DNA of 33,489 nt from WACF01 sp040880205 (GCA_040880205.1 JBBDIU010000060.1:1-33489), one strand, 5' to 3'. Counted from the stretch's first letter, positions 7,599-17,308 are shown. Notes: generated by a model not told the origin, from the letters alone. Numbers and translations: made by a program.

Positions 7599-9236
7599 TC
7601 AGGACAGCTGCAAGACCTCTTGCATAATCTCGCGGCGCGACCGAATGGGGTCTTCCACCACCTTGCTGTCATTATCCAACACCATGACCTGCCGCGACGC
7701 TTTGCAATAAGTCGGCCAGTCGGGCAGCTTGCCCGTATCAGGATTACCGCTGCGGGCAAAAGCGATCCAGCTATCGCTGATTTTATCGGCCATGCTGCGT
7801 TCTTCTTCCGTTCCGGTGGTAAAGCCATACACAGTTCTTTCGCTGTGGGTGTTATCAAAAACAAAGGGAATATCCAGAGCGTGGGGCGTCATCAACTTGC
7901 CGCCCAGGGTTTTTGTTTCCCAGGTTAAATAGTAGGAACGCACGGGGCCGGCATTCAAGGCGGCCCGGCGCTCGGCAATCACCGTGCAAGGAATCACATA
8001 GCGGTGATCGCTAACAATCAGAAAGTACAACTCACTCGGCGAGGCATCGGGCTCCGCCGTACGGTACACGTCGATTACATCCTTGGTCAGCTCGCCGGTG
8101 ACCGACTGCAACCGTTCTTCCAATTGCTTTTCATTCATATTGAATGCCGCTTCATCCCCGCGCATCTGCAAGGTCAGTTCGGTGCGATTGGCTCCCACAA
8201 TCACGGGAACGTCCGGGTTAACAGGCGAGGCTTCCGGGTGAAATGACGGATAAGGCAAAGCATCACCGTCCACCACCGGCGCAAATCCCGCGGTGACGGC
8301 TTGATAGCCCGGCTGCCGGGCGATGCGTTGGTAGGCGCCGATGATATTTTCCACCGGCGCGTTTTGTACCGCCTTCATATCCCCCGCCGTATGCCCCAAC
8401 TCCTTGAACAAGGAATTTGCCAGCCGCGCGCCCGCCTCCGCGGACACCAGCCGCATTGACGGACCACTCTGGATCACCGCGCGGTGAAACAGACCCTTTG
8501 CAGCCGGCATGGCCAACAAGGTACCCACCTTGCGCCCGCCGCCGGATTCACCAAAGATCATTACGTTGTCCGGGTCACCACCAAACTGCTCGATGTTGCG
8601 CTGAACCCATTGCAGGGCCGCCACTAAATCCAACATGCCGGCGGTACCCGCGTGTTCGAAGGCCTCTCCACCCAGCTCCGCCATGTGGGTAAACCCCATG
8701 ATGTTCAAGCGGTGATTGACCGTAACAAGCACCACATCGCCGCGATTACACAAATTAGTGCCATCGTAACTAGGGCTGGAACCACTTAAGCTGGTAAAGC
8801 CACCCCCGTGACACCAAAACATCACTGGCCGCTTTTTGTTGCTGTTCGCTTCCGGCGTCCAGACGTTAATGACCAGACAATCCTCGCTTTGCCCGTCGCC
8901 GAGACCGCCATTCTGGCCGAGCGATTGCGGTGCAGTGGGGCCATACTCTCTCGCCTTCCGCACTCCAGTCCAGGCCGCTGCCGGTTGTGGCGGTCGAAAG
9001 CGATTCTCTCCCGCCGTGGAAGCCCCGTAGGGAATGCCCTTGAAAACGCTGACCCCTTCATTCACATAGCCGCGCACCCTGCCCTGGTCGGTTTCCACCA
9101 CGCCCGAGGGTGAACTTTGCGCCGCCACATGGGTAGGCAGCCACAGACCACTGGCGCCGACGGTCATCGCGGCGCCGAGGCGCATGGAGTGGCGCAGGAA
9201 CTGTCGGCGGGTTTGGCCGGATGAAAGTTTGTTCAT
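7599..9236 (-). CDS. Tat-exported type-B carboxylesterase
   Basis: This is a carboxylesterase/lipase of the type-B (acetylcholinesterase-like) alpha/beta-hydrolase family, 545 aa. The start ATG at 9236 has AAGGA upstream and gives an N-terminus with a twin-arginine signal (TRRQFLRHS), so the folded enzyme should be exported by Tat. The oxyanion-hole segment WCHGGGF, the nucleophile elbow FGESGGG (Ser231 from this start), the acid in VIVGANRTE and the catalytic His in TPHALDIPFVFDN are all visible, so the triad is complete. The elbow reads GESGGG rather than the more common GESAGG. It probably hydrolyses carboxylic esters in the periplasm; the natural substrate is unknown. It is followed by the cytochrome lipoprotein gene. 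Confidence 0.9.
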   Translation of the reverse strand: MNKLSSGQTRRQFLRHSMRLGAAMTVGASGLWLPTHVAAQSSPSGVVETDQGRVRGYVNEGVSVFKGIPYGASTAGENRFRPPQPAAAWTGVRKAREYGPTAPQSLGQNGGLGDGQSEDCLVINVWTPEANSNKKRPVMFWCHGGGFTSLSGSSPSYDGTNLCNRGDVVLVTVNHRLNIMGFTHMAELGGEAFEHAGTAGMLDLVAALQWVQRNIEQFGGDPDNVMIFGESGGGRKVGTLLAMPAAKGLFHRAVIQSGPSMRLVSAEAGARLANSLFKELGHTAGDMKAVQNAPVENIIGAYQRIARQPGYQAVTAGFAPVVDGDALPYPSFHPEASPVNPDVPVIVGANRTELTLQMRGDEAAFNMNEKQLEERLQSVTGELTKDVIDVYRTAEPDASPSELYFLIVSDHRYVIPCTVIAERRAALNAGPVRSYYLTWETKTLGGKLMTPHALDIPFVFDNTHSERTVYGFTTGTEEERSMADKISDSWIAFARSGNPDTGKLPDWPTYCKASRQVMVLDNDSKVVEDPIRSRREIMQEVLQLS

Positions 9237-9357
9237 AACCGTTATCCTTTTGGGTTGGCGATGGCACTGCGTCGGCAAGCGGAAAGAGAACGAAAGTTAA
9301 CTAATCCGTTGGGGCATTGCAAGATGGACTGCGCGTGCTCGCGAACTGTGGGGATCC

Positions 9358-9583
9358 TGCTCCCTGTAGACCTATATTACCACCATCCCGGGCGCTCCCT
9401 GAGCAACCACCTTGCCACCTCCACTGCCCTCTTCCGAGCCCCCTATCAATGATCCAGTCGGTTTCTGCAATGACATACAGATTGTGTTCAATGACCAGGA
9501 CGGAGTTACCGGCGTCAACCAGGCGGTGGAAGACGCGGAGGCGTTTTTCACATCGGCCATGTGCAGGCCGATGCGCGTCAACC
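9358..9583 (-). pseudogene. Decayed 3' fragment of a uvrA-type gene
   Basis: This stretch aligns along its length with the 3' end of the intact tandem uvrA (about 18515-18755), in the same orientation. Conserved islands include the reading VDAGNSVLVIEHNL-YVIAE-DWIID, which matches VDAGNSVLVIEHNLDVIAEADWIID in the intact gene. By eye the DNA is roughly three quarters identical. One extra base near 9435-9445, one missing base near 9530-9545 and a short deletion near the 3' end break the frame, and no full ATPase remains. It ends right at the stop codon of the sensor kinase. It is a relic, not an active gene. Confidence 0.85.
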
Positions 9584-9584
9584 A

Positions 9585-10961
9585 TCACAGCGGATGAAGC
9601 GGAAGCTCAATGGTTACCACGCAGCCAGGTCGGTCCGCTCTATCGTCGATTGATAAATACCCGTCGTGCCCTTCGATAATCTGTTGGCAAAGCACCAAGC
9701 CAATTCCCGAGCCCTCCTCTTTGGTAGTATAAAAGGGTGTAAAGATATTGTCGGGATTCTGTATGCCTTGACCGACATCCTTCACTGTTACGATAAGTTT
9801 CGAATCGCGCTTGGTCCAGCGGATGTCAATATGTCTATCGTCTTTTGCGAGATGAACGTTTGCTCGATTCGCATCGGCGGCATTCTTAATGAGATTTATC
9901 AGCATTTGCTCGAGCTGGGCAGGATCAGCGAATAGATCGACAGCGTCACCGACCGTTTCTATAGTTTCCTCCGGAAACAGTCGAATCAACGACGCCATCA
10001 GTTGTAGGAACTGAACGACTGATCTTTCAGGTGCCGGCAATTTTGTGATATTCTGATAGTTCCTTACAAAGTTTTCCAAGGACCTTGATCGGTTTTCAAC
10101 AATAGCTAAACCTTCCCGCAATTCACTTTCCAGTATCGGATCTTTTTCTCGCTTTTGTACCTGCCTCTGCAGAGAATTACTCAACGAGATTAACGGTGCC
10201 AAAGAATTATTGATTTCGTGGCTCAGCACGCGAACGAGGTTTTTCCAAGCCTTCTTTTCCTCTTCGCGCAACATGTTGGACACATTGGTCACAAATAGCA
10301 GGTTTTGAGTGTCGCCATCGGCGATAAATTGTTCCAAATGCAAACGATATTTTCCGTGGGATGAGCCAAATGGATTTTCCACAACAAGGGTTTCACCTGC
10401 CGTCATTGCTTTTGCCATTGCCAATTGGTCAGGCAGGACAATGTTCCGATCCGTAACCGACTTTTTTCCTTCATCGGAAATACCGAGAAATCTAACCGCC
10501 GCGGCATTCAATATCAATACACGATCGTTCTTGTCCCAGGCGATTATAGCGCCGTCAAACTGATTGACGATCTTTTCGAGCAAATAATGACCTTCTTCAG
10601 TCTTTAGGCGTTGCTTATGCAAGGTATCAGCGAGGGTGTTAATAGAATCAACCAAATTGCTATAGGCGCTCTTATTGTTGTCGACCACGCCGCGCAAGGA
10701 GTAGTCACCATGCCCCATGGCATCAAGCAAATTGTGGAGATTGCGAAATTGATACTGGCTTTTTTGCCATACGGTAAGGATGCAGTAAAGCCCGAGCCCG
10801 CCGAGTAAGAACGATATTAAGCCAATCAAGTAAAACGAAACATCCATCAGCCACAGCGTACATATTAACCCAATGAATGGGGCAACCCATGCAATCGCTG
10901 TCATTCGCGCCAGTCGGAACTCAATGGTGGCAGATTGGTTAACTGAGTCATTCGTCGGCAA
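9585..10961 (-). CDS. Sensor histidine kinase, NtrB/NtrY-like, minimal periplasmic loop
   Basis: This 458-aa kinase is the partner of the adjacent NtrC-type regulator. Two adjacent membrane helices at about residues 22-43 and 46-65 leave only a few residues between them, so there is no periplasmic sensing domain. A linker and PAS-like domain follow (about 130-230), then the H-box VRVLSHEINNSLAP with phosphoacceptor His248, the N-box LINLIKNAADA, the G1 box VKDVGQGI, the F-box FTPFYTTK and the G2 box GSGIGLVL. The start is a TTG at 10961, overlapping the regulator gene by 14 bases. It is supported by a perfect Shine-Dalgarno AAGGAG (10969-10974) seven bases upstream; the first ATG would be at 10904. 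Context suggests it monitors the linked ABC exporter. Confidence 0.9.
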   Translation of the reverse strand: MPTNDSVNQSATIEFRLARMTAIAWVAPFIGLICTLWLMDVSFYLIGLISFLLGGLGLYCILTVWQKSQYQFRNLHNLLDAMGHGDYSLRGVVDNNKSAYSNLVDSINTLADTLHKQRLKTEEGHYLLEKIVNQFDGAIIAWDKNDRVLILNAAAVRFLGISDEGKKSVTDRNIVLPDQLAMAKAMTAGETLVVENPFGSSHGKYRLHLEQFIADGDTQNLLFVTNVSNMLREEEKKAWKNLVRVLSHEINNSLAPLISLSNSLQRQVQKREKDPILESELREGLAIVENRSRSLENFVRNYQNITKLPAPERSVVQFLQLMASLIRLFPEETIETVGDAVDLFADPAQLEQMLINLIKNAADANRANVHLAKDDRHIDIRWTKRDSKLIVTVKDVGQGIQNPDNIFTPFYTTKEEGSGIGLVLCQQIIEGHDGYLSIDDRADRPGCVVTIELPLHPL

Positions 10962-12351
10962 CGAATTTCTCCTTCAAGTTATATTTTTCCAAGCGGCGAT
11001 AAAACGCGCTTTTACTCATACCGAGCGACTTCGCCGCTTCCACGCCATTGCCGTTAAAGCGATCTAGGCGTGTTCTTAACACCGCTTTTTCGATATCGTC
11101 AAAGGCGGCGTTGGAATCGCGGTAATTGCTATTGGAGACCAAGCGTGACTCGGTGGCCTTTAAGTCGCCAATATCGGCGATGTCAATGACGTCACTCCTG
11201 CTCAAAATCACCGCTCTCTCGACGACATGGGACAACTCTCTGACGTTTCCGGGCCAATGATAGCTGCGCAAGCACGCAAGGGTTTCCCGTGTCATCTCGA
11301 GTGAGGGTTTGTGATACTTATGCCGATATTTTTCGAGGAAATGGTCCGCCAACGGAATTACGTCTTCCTGTCTATGCCGTAAGGCGGGTACCTCAAGCGT
11401 AACGGTATTTATCCGATACAACAAATCCAACCGGAACTGGCCGACTTTCGTCGCCTGTTCGAGATTGGCATTGGTTGCACAAATCAGTCGGCAATCGCTT
11501 TGTTGGGTGCGCGACGAGCCTATCTTTTCAAATTGTTGTTGTTCCAATACGCGTAAAAGCTTAGCTTGCTGATCCCTGGGGGTATTACCAATCTCGTCAA
11601 GAAACAAGGTACCCCCATCGGCCAATTCAAAACGGCCAATACGGTTATCGTTGGCGCCCGTAAACGCGCCTTTAATGTGACCAAACATTTCGCTTTCAAA
11701 CAGCGATTCCGGAATGGATCCCATATTAACACAAATAAAGGAATGGCCTCTACGGTCGGAAGCCTCGTGAAGTTTTCGAGCGAGAAGAGTTTTCCCCGTG
11801 CCGTTCTCACCGGTCAATAAAACAGTGGCATCCGTGTCCGCCACGCGGTGAAGTTTCTCCATCAACTCAGCCATCAACGATGATTGAGAAACCAGATGAC
11901 CTCCATCCAACTCAATTTCACGGCGCAGCAATTCATTTTCTCGCACTAACTTCCGATTGCTCTTCTCCGCCTTAATACGCAACAATTGATTACGTATAAT
12001 TGCGAGCAATCGATCATTTTCCCAAGGTTTTTGAATAAAATCTTGCGTGCCTTCCTGCATCGCTTTGACAGCGTTTTCAACGCTGCCCCAGGCGGTCATT
12101 ACCACAATGGGGAGTTCCCCATCGATTTTCCTGACTTTTGAAATCAGTTCCAGGCCCTCCCTTCCCGAGGTTGTATCCTGGGAATAATTTAAATCCATAA
12201 GCAATAAATCGTATTGCGACTCCTTAAGCGAAGTAGTGATTGCCTCGGGGGTAACCGCCGTGCCTACGTGAAAGCCCTCTGTTTTTAATAAATACTCGAT
12301 GGCGGATATCACATCGGGATCGTCGTCAGCGACAAGAATCCGGTCATTCAT
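10948..12351 (-). CDS. NtrC-family sigma-54 response regulator
   Basis: This 467-aa transcription activator has three domains. The receiver (1-120) has Asp9-Asp11 and phosphoacceptor Asp53 in LLLMDLNY. The AAA+ domain (about 145-380) has Walker A GENGTGKT, the sigma-54 contact loop GAFTGA and Walker B GGTLFLDEIG. The C-terminal Fis-type helix-turn-helix contains VEAAKSLGMSKSAFYRRLEK. Phosphorylation by the adjacent kinase should let it hydrolyse ATP and open sigma-54 promoters. A strong sigma-54 promoter with two dyad sites lies in front of the exporter operon that ends in this gene, so autoregulation is likely. The ATG at 12351 has AAGGTG upstream. The 97 bases before it hold only a weak hairpin. 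Confidence 0.95.
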   Translation of the reverse strand: MNDRILVADDDPDVISAIEYLLKTEGFHVGTAVTPEAITTSLKESQYDLLLMDLNYSQDTTSGREGLELISKVRKIDGELPIVVMTAWGSVENAVKAMQEGTQDFIQKPWENDRLLAIIRNQLLRIKAEKSNRKLVRENELLRREIELDGGHLVSQSSLMAELMEKLHRVADTDATVLLTGENGTGKTLLARKLHEASDRRGHSFICVNMGSIPESLFESEMFGHIKGAFTGANDNRIGRFELADGGTLFLDEIGNTPRDQQAKLLRVLEQQQFEKIGSSRTQQSDCRLICATNANLEQATKVGQFRLDLLYRINTVTLEVPALRHRQEDVIPLADHFLEKYRHKYHKPSLEMTRETLACLRSYHWPGNVRELSHVVERAVILSRSDVIDIADIGDLKATESRLVSNSNYRDSNAAFDDIEKAVLRTRLDRFNGNGVEAAKSLGMSKSAFYRRLEKYNLKEKFVADE

Positions 12352-12448
12352 AGGCTCACCTTGTGAAAGAATACTGACGGTGAATGCAGGAGCGATTTCC
12401 GGCGAAGCTGCCTGCCCCGCAGACGCTTTTCAACAACCCGTTAGTCTA

Positions 12449-14926
12449 TCAGACTTGGCGCAGCGCTTCACTGGGTTCTAGCCGCAGCATATTTCTGATA
12501 GGTTGGTAAATCGAAATAAGCATAACGGTATACAATCCAGCAAGGGCCACCGTAACCGGAACAAATGATTGCTTTATTATAATGATTATCGGGGTGATAT
12601 TAGCAACAAAAATCAAGCTTATAATAGGGAGTATAACGGCCATGGAAATCCCGACACCGATCACAAGCTGTTTGCTAACTCTCAATAACAAGGATCGGCT
12701 AATGACTTTGTCAGTCGCACCCAGTGCTCTTCTGGTGCCTATTTCTTGGGTGAGTAAGTTAACGGAATTCTGAGTCAGCCCATAGATTCCCACCACAGCA
12801 ACTAACAGCGAAAATAGAGCACAACCGCCGATCAAGGCAATCAAAAAGCTCATCAGCTTTTTCATCAGGCCGAAAACGCTGTCTTCGCGCTGAATTTGAA
12901 GAAGTGGAATCTGGTTATCCAGTGCGTTAATGTTGCGCAGCAATACCGACGAGGCCTCATCGATGCTTCCAGGTTTCGCTTTGACCGATACTGACACGTT
13001 GTTAGTTGGCAGATGGGCGAGTGGTAAATAGACTGCTGCATCGACAATTGCCATTCTTTCAAGGTTGTCTGGACTCGTCATTTCACTGACGACGCCTACC
13101 ACCCGTCGCCACGGCATTATGTCGCGATCGAAGGGGTCATAAACGCGGATTCGTTTGCCAATCGGGGACACGTTCGGCCAGAACTTCGTCGCGGCATTGC
13201 GACTAATGACCGCTGCCGGTTCTGCATCATCGATATCAAATTCACCAAACTCCCGACCTTCCAGGACAGTGCCGCCCAGTGTTGATAGAGAGCCCGCCAG
13301 TCCTATTAACACAGCGTTCGTCTTGTCGCTAGAAGCGAGCTCGTCCTCCACTTCTTTCTCAAAAGTGCTAATTCCTATTACCGACTCAAAGACAGCGTTT
13401 TCAATGCTGGCGTCTTGCGCTAAGCTATTGCTTAACGCTCGAAAAAATCGCAAGCGCTCGTAATCTGAATATCGTTTTTCCCCAAGGGTAGGAGCAGTAC
13501 TGATAATATTGTCCGTGTTCACATCCGCCACTCGATCTCGGATCGACCACGCGTAATTCATACCAATCGTACCGACGAAAATCAAAAGCGTGATCATGGC
13601 AATAGCGATGGTAACCAAAAACCGGCTGAATTTTCCGGAATGTAAACCAATGGCGCCCCGTGTACCGTCGCGCATGACGGTGTTGAAATCGCCGTTCACA
13701 ATTTTCCAACAGGGTAGTATGCTGGTTAACAATACGGCCAGCGAAAGGTAAATTAATGTGCCAAGCAAAGTACTTGCATCTATCGAAAGGGTAAGGCCAA
13801 TCGGCACTACCATCAAAGACGATATAAATAGCTGAAAACCTTTAAACGCGGCGCCTGCAAACAACAGCGCCAACGCCCCACCAGCGACAACAATCATCAC
13901 GCTTTCGCCCATCGTTTGAAGCAACAGACGCAATCTCGGTGCTCCCAGTGCAACTCTGATCGAAACATCTTTCAAACGCTCATTTGTGCGAGCCAACAAT
14001 AAGGTCCCTACATTCAAGCAAGCCAGCAGGAAAATCAGACTCGTCAAAATGGTAACGCCGATGGCTATTGTATTTACAAACAGGGTGCCGTCAATTGACT
14101 CGGTATGGGGCGCGACATAACCTCGGTCACAGGCTAGACGGTTCGAGGAGCAACCGACCAAGGGATTTGGCGATGTTGGGTAACGTTGCCGCATTTGCTT
14201 CATCAGATTCCGAATTTCGTTACTAGCGCTGTCCCGTGTTTCACCGGGTTTAAGGGTCGCATACCCGACTACGCCGACGCCGTTGTTTTGGCTTGGGTTT
14301 AACACCGACTCCGAAATTGGCAACCACATAGAACCTGAAGAATCGGGATACCTAAACCCCTCTGGCATTACTCCGACGATCTTCGTGGATTTGCTTTGAA
14401 TGGTGAGAAGCGAGCCCACAACATTTTCATCGCCCCCCAAAAAACCTTGCCAATAGCCGTGACCAATTACCACAACCGGCTCCGCGCCTGGTTCGTGGTC
14501 ATAAGCTTGCAAGGTTCGACCTAGCAAGGGTTTAACTTTCGCGGTCTGAAATAGTGTCCATTCGACACTTGCGGCAGCCTCGAAGATCGGTAGATGGCGG
14601 CCCTGGTATTCAACATTGACCGGGGCTCTTTGCAAAACACTGACATTGTCCAAAGTTTTAATATTTTTGCGAAGTTCGGCGAATTCAAATGCTTCAATCA
14701 TGCGGCAGCCGGTAGGGCTTGACCCCGCACAAATACGGTACAGATTCTCACCGTTCGGTAACAACACTTCGCGATAGAATACGTTATCCACCAGGGTTGT
14801 TGTAATAATACTAATACCGAGGCCACCGGCTAAAACCAATATGGATAGCAAAGTAAAGCCCGGCTTCTTTGCCAATAAGCGCAGGGTATATTTAAAGTCC
14901 GACCTATAGTTTGTGTTATTTTTCAC
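12449..14926 (-). CDS. ABC transporter permease, duplicated FtsX/MacB type
   Basis: The inner-membrane permease of about 825 aa contains two MacB/FtsX units. Each half has one N-terminal helix, a large periplasmic core domain and a three-helix bundle. The first half runs from SDFKYTLRLLAKKPGF and its helix at about 25-48 through helices at about 285-430. The second starts at FLVTIAIAMITLLIFVGTIG and ends with QEIGTRRALGATD and three more helices. Both halves keep the family signature (IRVALGA / TRRALGA). This duplicated form serves exporters of the MacB mechanotransmission class and the ADOP-type permeases. I choose GTG 14926, which has GGTGA six bases upstream, over TTG 14932. Its partners are the ATPase and membrane-fusion genes just upstream. 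Confidence 0.9.
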   Translation of the reverse strand: MKNNTNYRSDFKYTLRLLAKKPGFTLLSILVLAGGLGISIITTTLVDNVFYREVLLPNGENLYRICAGSSPTGCRMIEAFEFAELRKNIKTLDNVSVLQRAPVNVEYQGRHLPIFEAAASVEWTLFQTAKVKPLLGRTLQAYDHEPGAEPVVVIGHGYWQGFLGGDENVVGSLLTIQSKSTKIVGVMPEGFRYPDSSGSMWLPISESVLNPSQNNGVGVVGYATLKPGETRDSASNEIRNLMKQMRQRYPTSPNPLVGCSSNRLACDRGYVAPHTESIDGTLFVNTIAIGVTILTSLIFLLACLNVGTLLLARTNERLKDVSIRVALGAPRLRLLLQTMGESVMIVVAGGALALLFAGAAFKGFQLFISSLMVVPIGLTLSIDASTLLGTLIYLSLAVLLTSILPCWKIVNGDFNTVMRDGTRGAIGLHSGKFSRFLVTIAIAMITLLIFVGTIGMNYAWSIRDRVADVNTDNIISTAPTLGEKRYSDYERLRFFRALSNSLAQDASIENAVFESVIGISTFEKEVEDELASSDKTNAVLIGLAGSLSTLGGTVLEGREFGEFDIDDAEPAAVISRNAATKFWPNVSPIGKRIRVYDPFDRDIMPWRRVVGVVSEMTSPDNLERMAIVDAAVYLPLAHLPTNNVSVSVKAKPGSIDEASSVLLRNINALDNQIPLLQIQREDSVFGLMKKLMSFLIALIGGCALFSLLVAVVGIYGLTQNSVNLLTQEIGTRRALGATDKVISRSLLLRVSKQLVIGVGISMAVILPIISLIFVANITPIIIIIKQSFVPVTVALAGLYTVMLISIYQPIRNMLRLEPSEALRQV

Positions 14927-14970
14927 CGCCAATCACCAGTAGGAGTAGTTTAATTGATAACATTAATTGA

Positions 14971-15723
14971 CTATAATGTGGCCATATCGCTTCTTGACGC
15001 CCGGTTAATAAGCTCGTCCGATACGGTTTGCCCGTCGAATAACTCCACATAGCGTGTGGCTCGCCGCGCTGACTTCGGGTCGTGGGTCACCATGCAGATA
15101 GTGGTATTTTCCGCGTGCAAGGATTCAAGCAATTGCATAACCATTTCCGCGTTTTTTGAATCCAAATTGCCGCAAGGCTCATCGGCTAGCACCATCGACG
15201 GCTTTCCAACGACGGCGCGGGCCACCGCCACTCGCTGTTGTTGCCCGCCGGACAGTTGCGAGGGAAAATGGTCTCGACGCGAATCCATATCAACTATACC
15301 TAGACTGTTTTCAACCGCTTCCTTTATTTCAGTCTTGTTCAAGTCACTCCGGTAGGTCAGCGGCAATTCTATATTTTCATACACCGTTAAGTCGCTAATT
15401 AAGTTAAAAGATTGGAAAATAAATCCAAATTCCTTATTTCGTAAACGGGCCCGTTCTTCCCGATTGAGGGAGGACACATCGTGGCCGCTCAGCATGTATT
15501 CACCAGAGCTGGCGACATCCAATAAGCCCATAATCGATAACAATGTCGACTTTCCGCAACCCGATTGCCCGGAAATCGAAACAAACTCGCCTGTTTCGAT
15601 AGTCAAATTGATATTTTGTAAGGCCAATGTTTGTACGGATGCGGTCGAATAGATTTTATTAATCCCTCTCAACTCGATGAGTGGCTGTTCCATTCTCGCT
15701 GTCGTTTCAAGAAAATCTGACAT
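14971..15723 (-). CDS. ABC transporter ATPase, MacB/LolD class
   Basis: The 250-aa nucleotide-binding subunit drives the duplicated permease. It shows Walker A GQSGCGKST (52-60), the Q-loop FIFQSFNLI, the signature LSGGQQQR, Walker B VLADEPCGNLD and the H-loop MVTHD, so all catalytic motifs are present. The LADEP-GNLD form is typical of the MacB/LolD/FtsE group; Cys replaces the usual Thr in DEPTGNLD. The ATG at 15723 has a strong AAGGAAG ribosome site and lies 11 bases after the membrane-fusion gene. It acts on the cytoplasmic face of the inner membrane. Confidence 0.95.
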   Translation of the reverse strand: MSDFLETTARMEQPLIELRGINKIYSTASVQTLALQNINLTIETGEFVSISGQSGCGKSTLLSIMGLLDVASSGEYMLSGHDVSSLNREERARLRNKEFGFIFQSFNLISDLTVYENIELPLTYRSDLNKTEIKEAVENSLGIVDMDSRRDHFPSQLSGGQQQRVAVARAVVGKPSMVLADEPCGNLDSKNAEMVMQLLESLHAENTTICMVTHDPKSARRATRYVELFDGQTVSDELINRASRSDMATL

Positions 15724-15734
15724 GGTGCGCTTCC

Positions 15735-16988
15735 TTATTTGATAAATATTCTTCTGTGCATCTCAAAAGTGGATGTATCTGAAATGATAATTTGATCGCC
15801 AACTTCGAGTCCGCTCTTTATTTCAATAACGTTGGTCGAGGCACGGCCAAACTCTACGGGCACTCGCTCGGCGATATCGCCGCTGGAGTCGATTTTGAAA
15901 ACCTGGGTATTTGCCGAGGCCCGCGCAAACACCGGGCGTCGCACATGCTGGGCATTGGCAATGCGAGCCACTTCTATATTGGCCTCTATGTTGAGGTCTG
16001 GCCGCACCTCGGAAGGCAAGTCGCCCAACAACTCTACATTTACCAGCACACTGCCGTCGACAACCTTGGGATCAATCCTGGATACTCGCCCTTTAATAAG
16101 GTTAGAGCGGGTGTCGATTGTGGTATGCATGCCCAATTGTATGTCTTGTACTTGTAATTCGGGTATTTTCACCTCGGCGATTAGCGCCTCGGGCCGCACT
16201 ATTTCGGTAATACTATGTCCTTGACGGATGGCTTGGCCGATACCAAGCGACATCTCTTGAACTATACCGTCGGCACTTGCGCGAATATACAGTCCTTCTA
16301 CCTGGTACTGCACCTTTTCGACCTCATTTTTACTTTGCAATTGACGCGCTTGTTCCGCGGCAACTTTGGCTAGCAGGCGCTCTTCGTATTTCCCTGCCCG
16401 TTGACGCTGTACGTCCCAGCGCTGTTTGTTTTTCTGCACCATCGACTGTACACGCTCATGCTCGATTCTCGCCATGGGATAGCCTCTTTCCAGCAGTTTT
16501 TCGTGGGCATCCAATTCCATTTTGGCATTTTGATGGTCGACTTCGGCATTGGCTACCTCCGCCTTAAGATCGAGTAGCTGCGACTCCAGCTCAATACGAA
16601 ATGATCGCGCCTCTGCTTTCCGTATTTCGTACTCCAGCTTGGCGTCCTCTAATTGCTGTAGAAGCTGGATGTTTGACAATCGCACCAAGTAATCACCTTT
16701 TTCAACGCTATCTCCTGCTTGAACATAAATTTGTTCGACAACACCATCTGTTTCCGCGCCAATACGATACACGGATTTCGGCACCAGTCTTCCATAACCT
16801 CTAATCTCCAGCAGCAATTCGCCCGTTGCCACGGTACCGATCAATAACTCGTCTTCGAAAACGATGGTGCTGACGTCCTCGTACTTTTGGGCAAAAAAGG
16901 CAAATGCGATTACGCAAAGAGTCGCAACGGGTACATACCAGTATTTGATGTATAAGGGTGTTTGTTGAGGGACTCTAACAATGTCCAT
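15735..16988 (-). CDS. Periplasmic adaptor (HlyD/MacA-type membrane fusion protein)
   Basis: This is the first gene of the exporter operon. From ATG 16988 (MDIVRVPQQTPLYIKYW) the protein has 417 residues: one N-terminal membrane helix (about 17-35), a lipoyl half-motif DGVVEQIYVQAGDSVEKGDY, a long helical hairpin of about 110 residues rich in Glu, Gln, Lys and Arg, the second lipoyl half (IRASADGIVQEMSLGIGQAI), then beta-barrel and membrane-proximal domains. It should bridge the inner-membrane permease to an outer-membrane channel; no TolC-like gene is present in the window. The frame is open upstream to 17114, but the helix near the N-terminus favours 16988. The leader from the sigma-54 promoter is about 230 bases. 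Confidence 0.9.
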   Translation of the reverse strand: MDIVRVPQQTPLYIKYWYVPVATLCVIAFAFFAQKYEDVSTIVFEDELLIGTVATGELLLEIRGYGRLVPKSVYRIGAETDGVVEQIYVQAGDSVEKGDYLVRLSNIQLLQQLEDAKLEYEIRKAEARSFRIELESQLLDLKAEVANAEVDHQNAKMELDAHEKLLERGYPMARIEHERVQSMVQKNKQRWDVQRQRAGKYEERLLAKVAAEQARQLQSKNEVEKVQYQVEGLYIRASADGIVQEMSLGIGQAIRQGHSITEIVRPEALIAEVKIPELQVQDIQLGMHTTIDTRSNLIKGRVSRIDPKVVDGSVLVNVELLGDLPSEVRPDLNIEANIEVARIANAQHVRRPVFARASANTQVFKIDSSGDIAERVPVEFGRASTNVIEIKSGLEVGDQIIISDTSTFEMHRRIFIK

Positions 16989-17228
16989 TGTTAACCTATT
17001 CCATGTCTGCCTCTTAAGGTCAGAGCACGCCTTTTCAATTGTTGTATTTTGAGATGACTGATCGAGTCGACTTAATCGTCGAGCCCCGGAGCTGCTAGTC
17101 TTTGAAAGGCCCAAGATAAACTCTCGTCAACAGCATTTGCCGTATGCCTCAATGTTGAATTTCACCGCTATTCGCACTGTGGTTATTTGCCATCCTGTTA
17201 TCGTCTTCTTCACCTGTGCACAGACAAG

Positions 17229-17244
17229 AGCAGACAACGTGCCA
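17229..17244 (-). promoter_or_regulatory. Sigma-54 (-24/-12) promoter of the exporter operon
   Basis: On the minus strand this reads TGGCACG-TTGT-CTGCT. It matches the consensus TGGCACG-N4-TTGCW at every position except the first T of the -12 element, and the GG and GC are correctly spaced. The predicted start of transcription is near 17217, about 230 bases before the adaptor start codon. An NtrC-type activator gene lies in the same operon. Confidence 0.85.
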
Positions 17245-17308
17245 GTTTTTTAAATTATTGATTTTATAGGTAATTTATATCAAGATAGCTAGTTGGAAGA
17301 CCGGGATA

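Noticed and set aside
12352..12448. Terminator between permease and regulator genes
   Set aside because: The CTGC/GCAG arms near 12410-12424 are short and no T-run follows, so I treat all five exporter genes as one probable operon.
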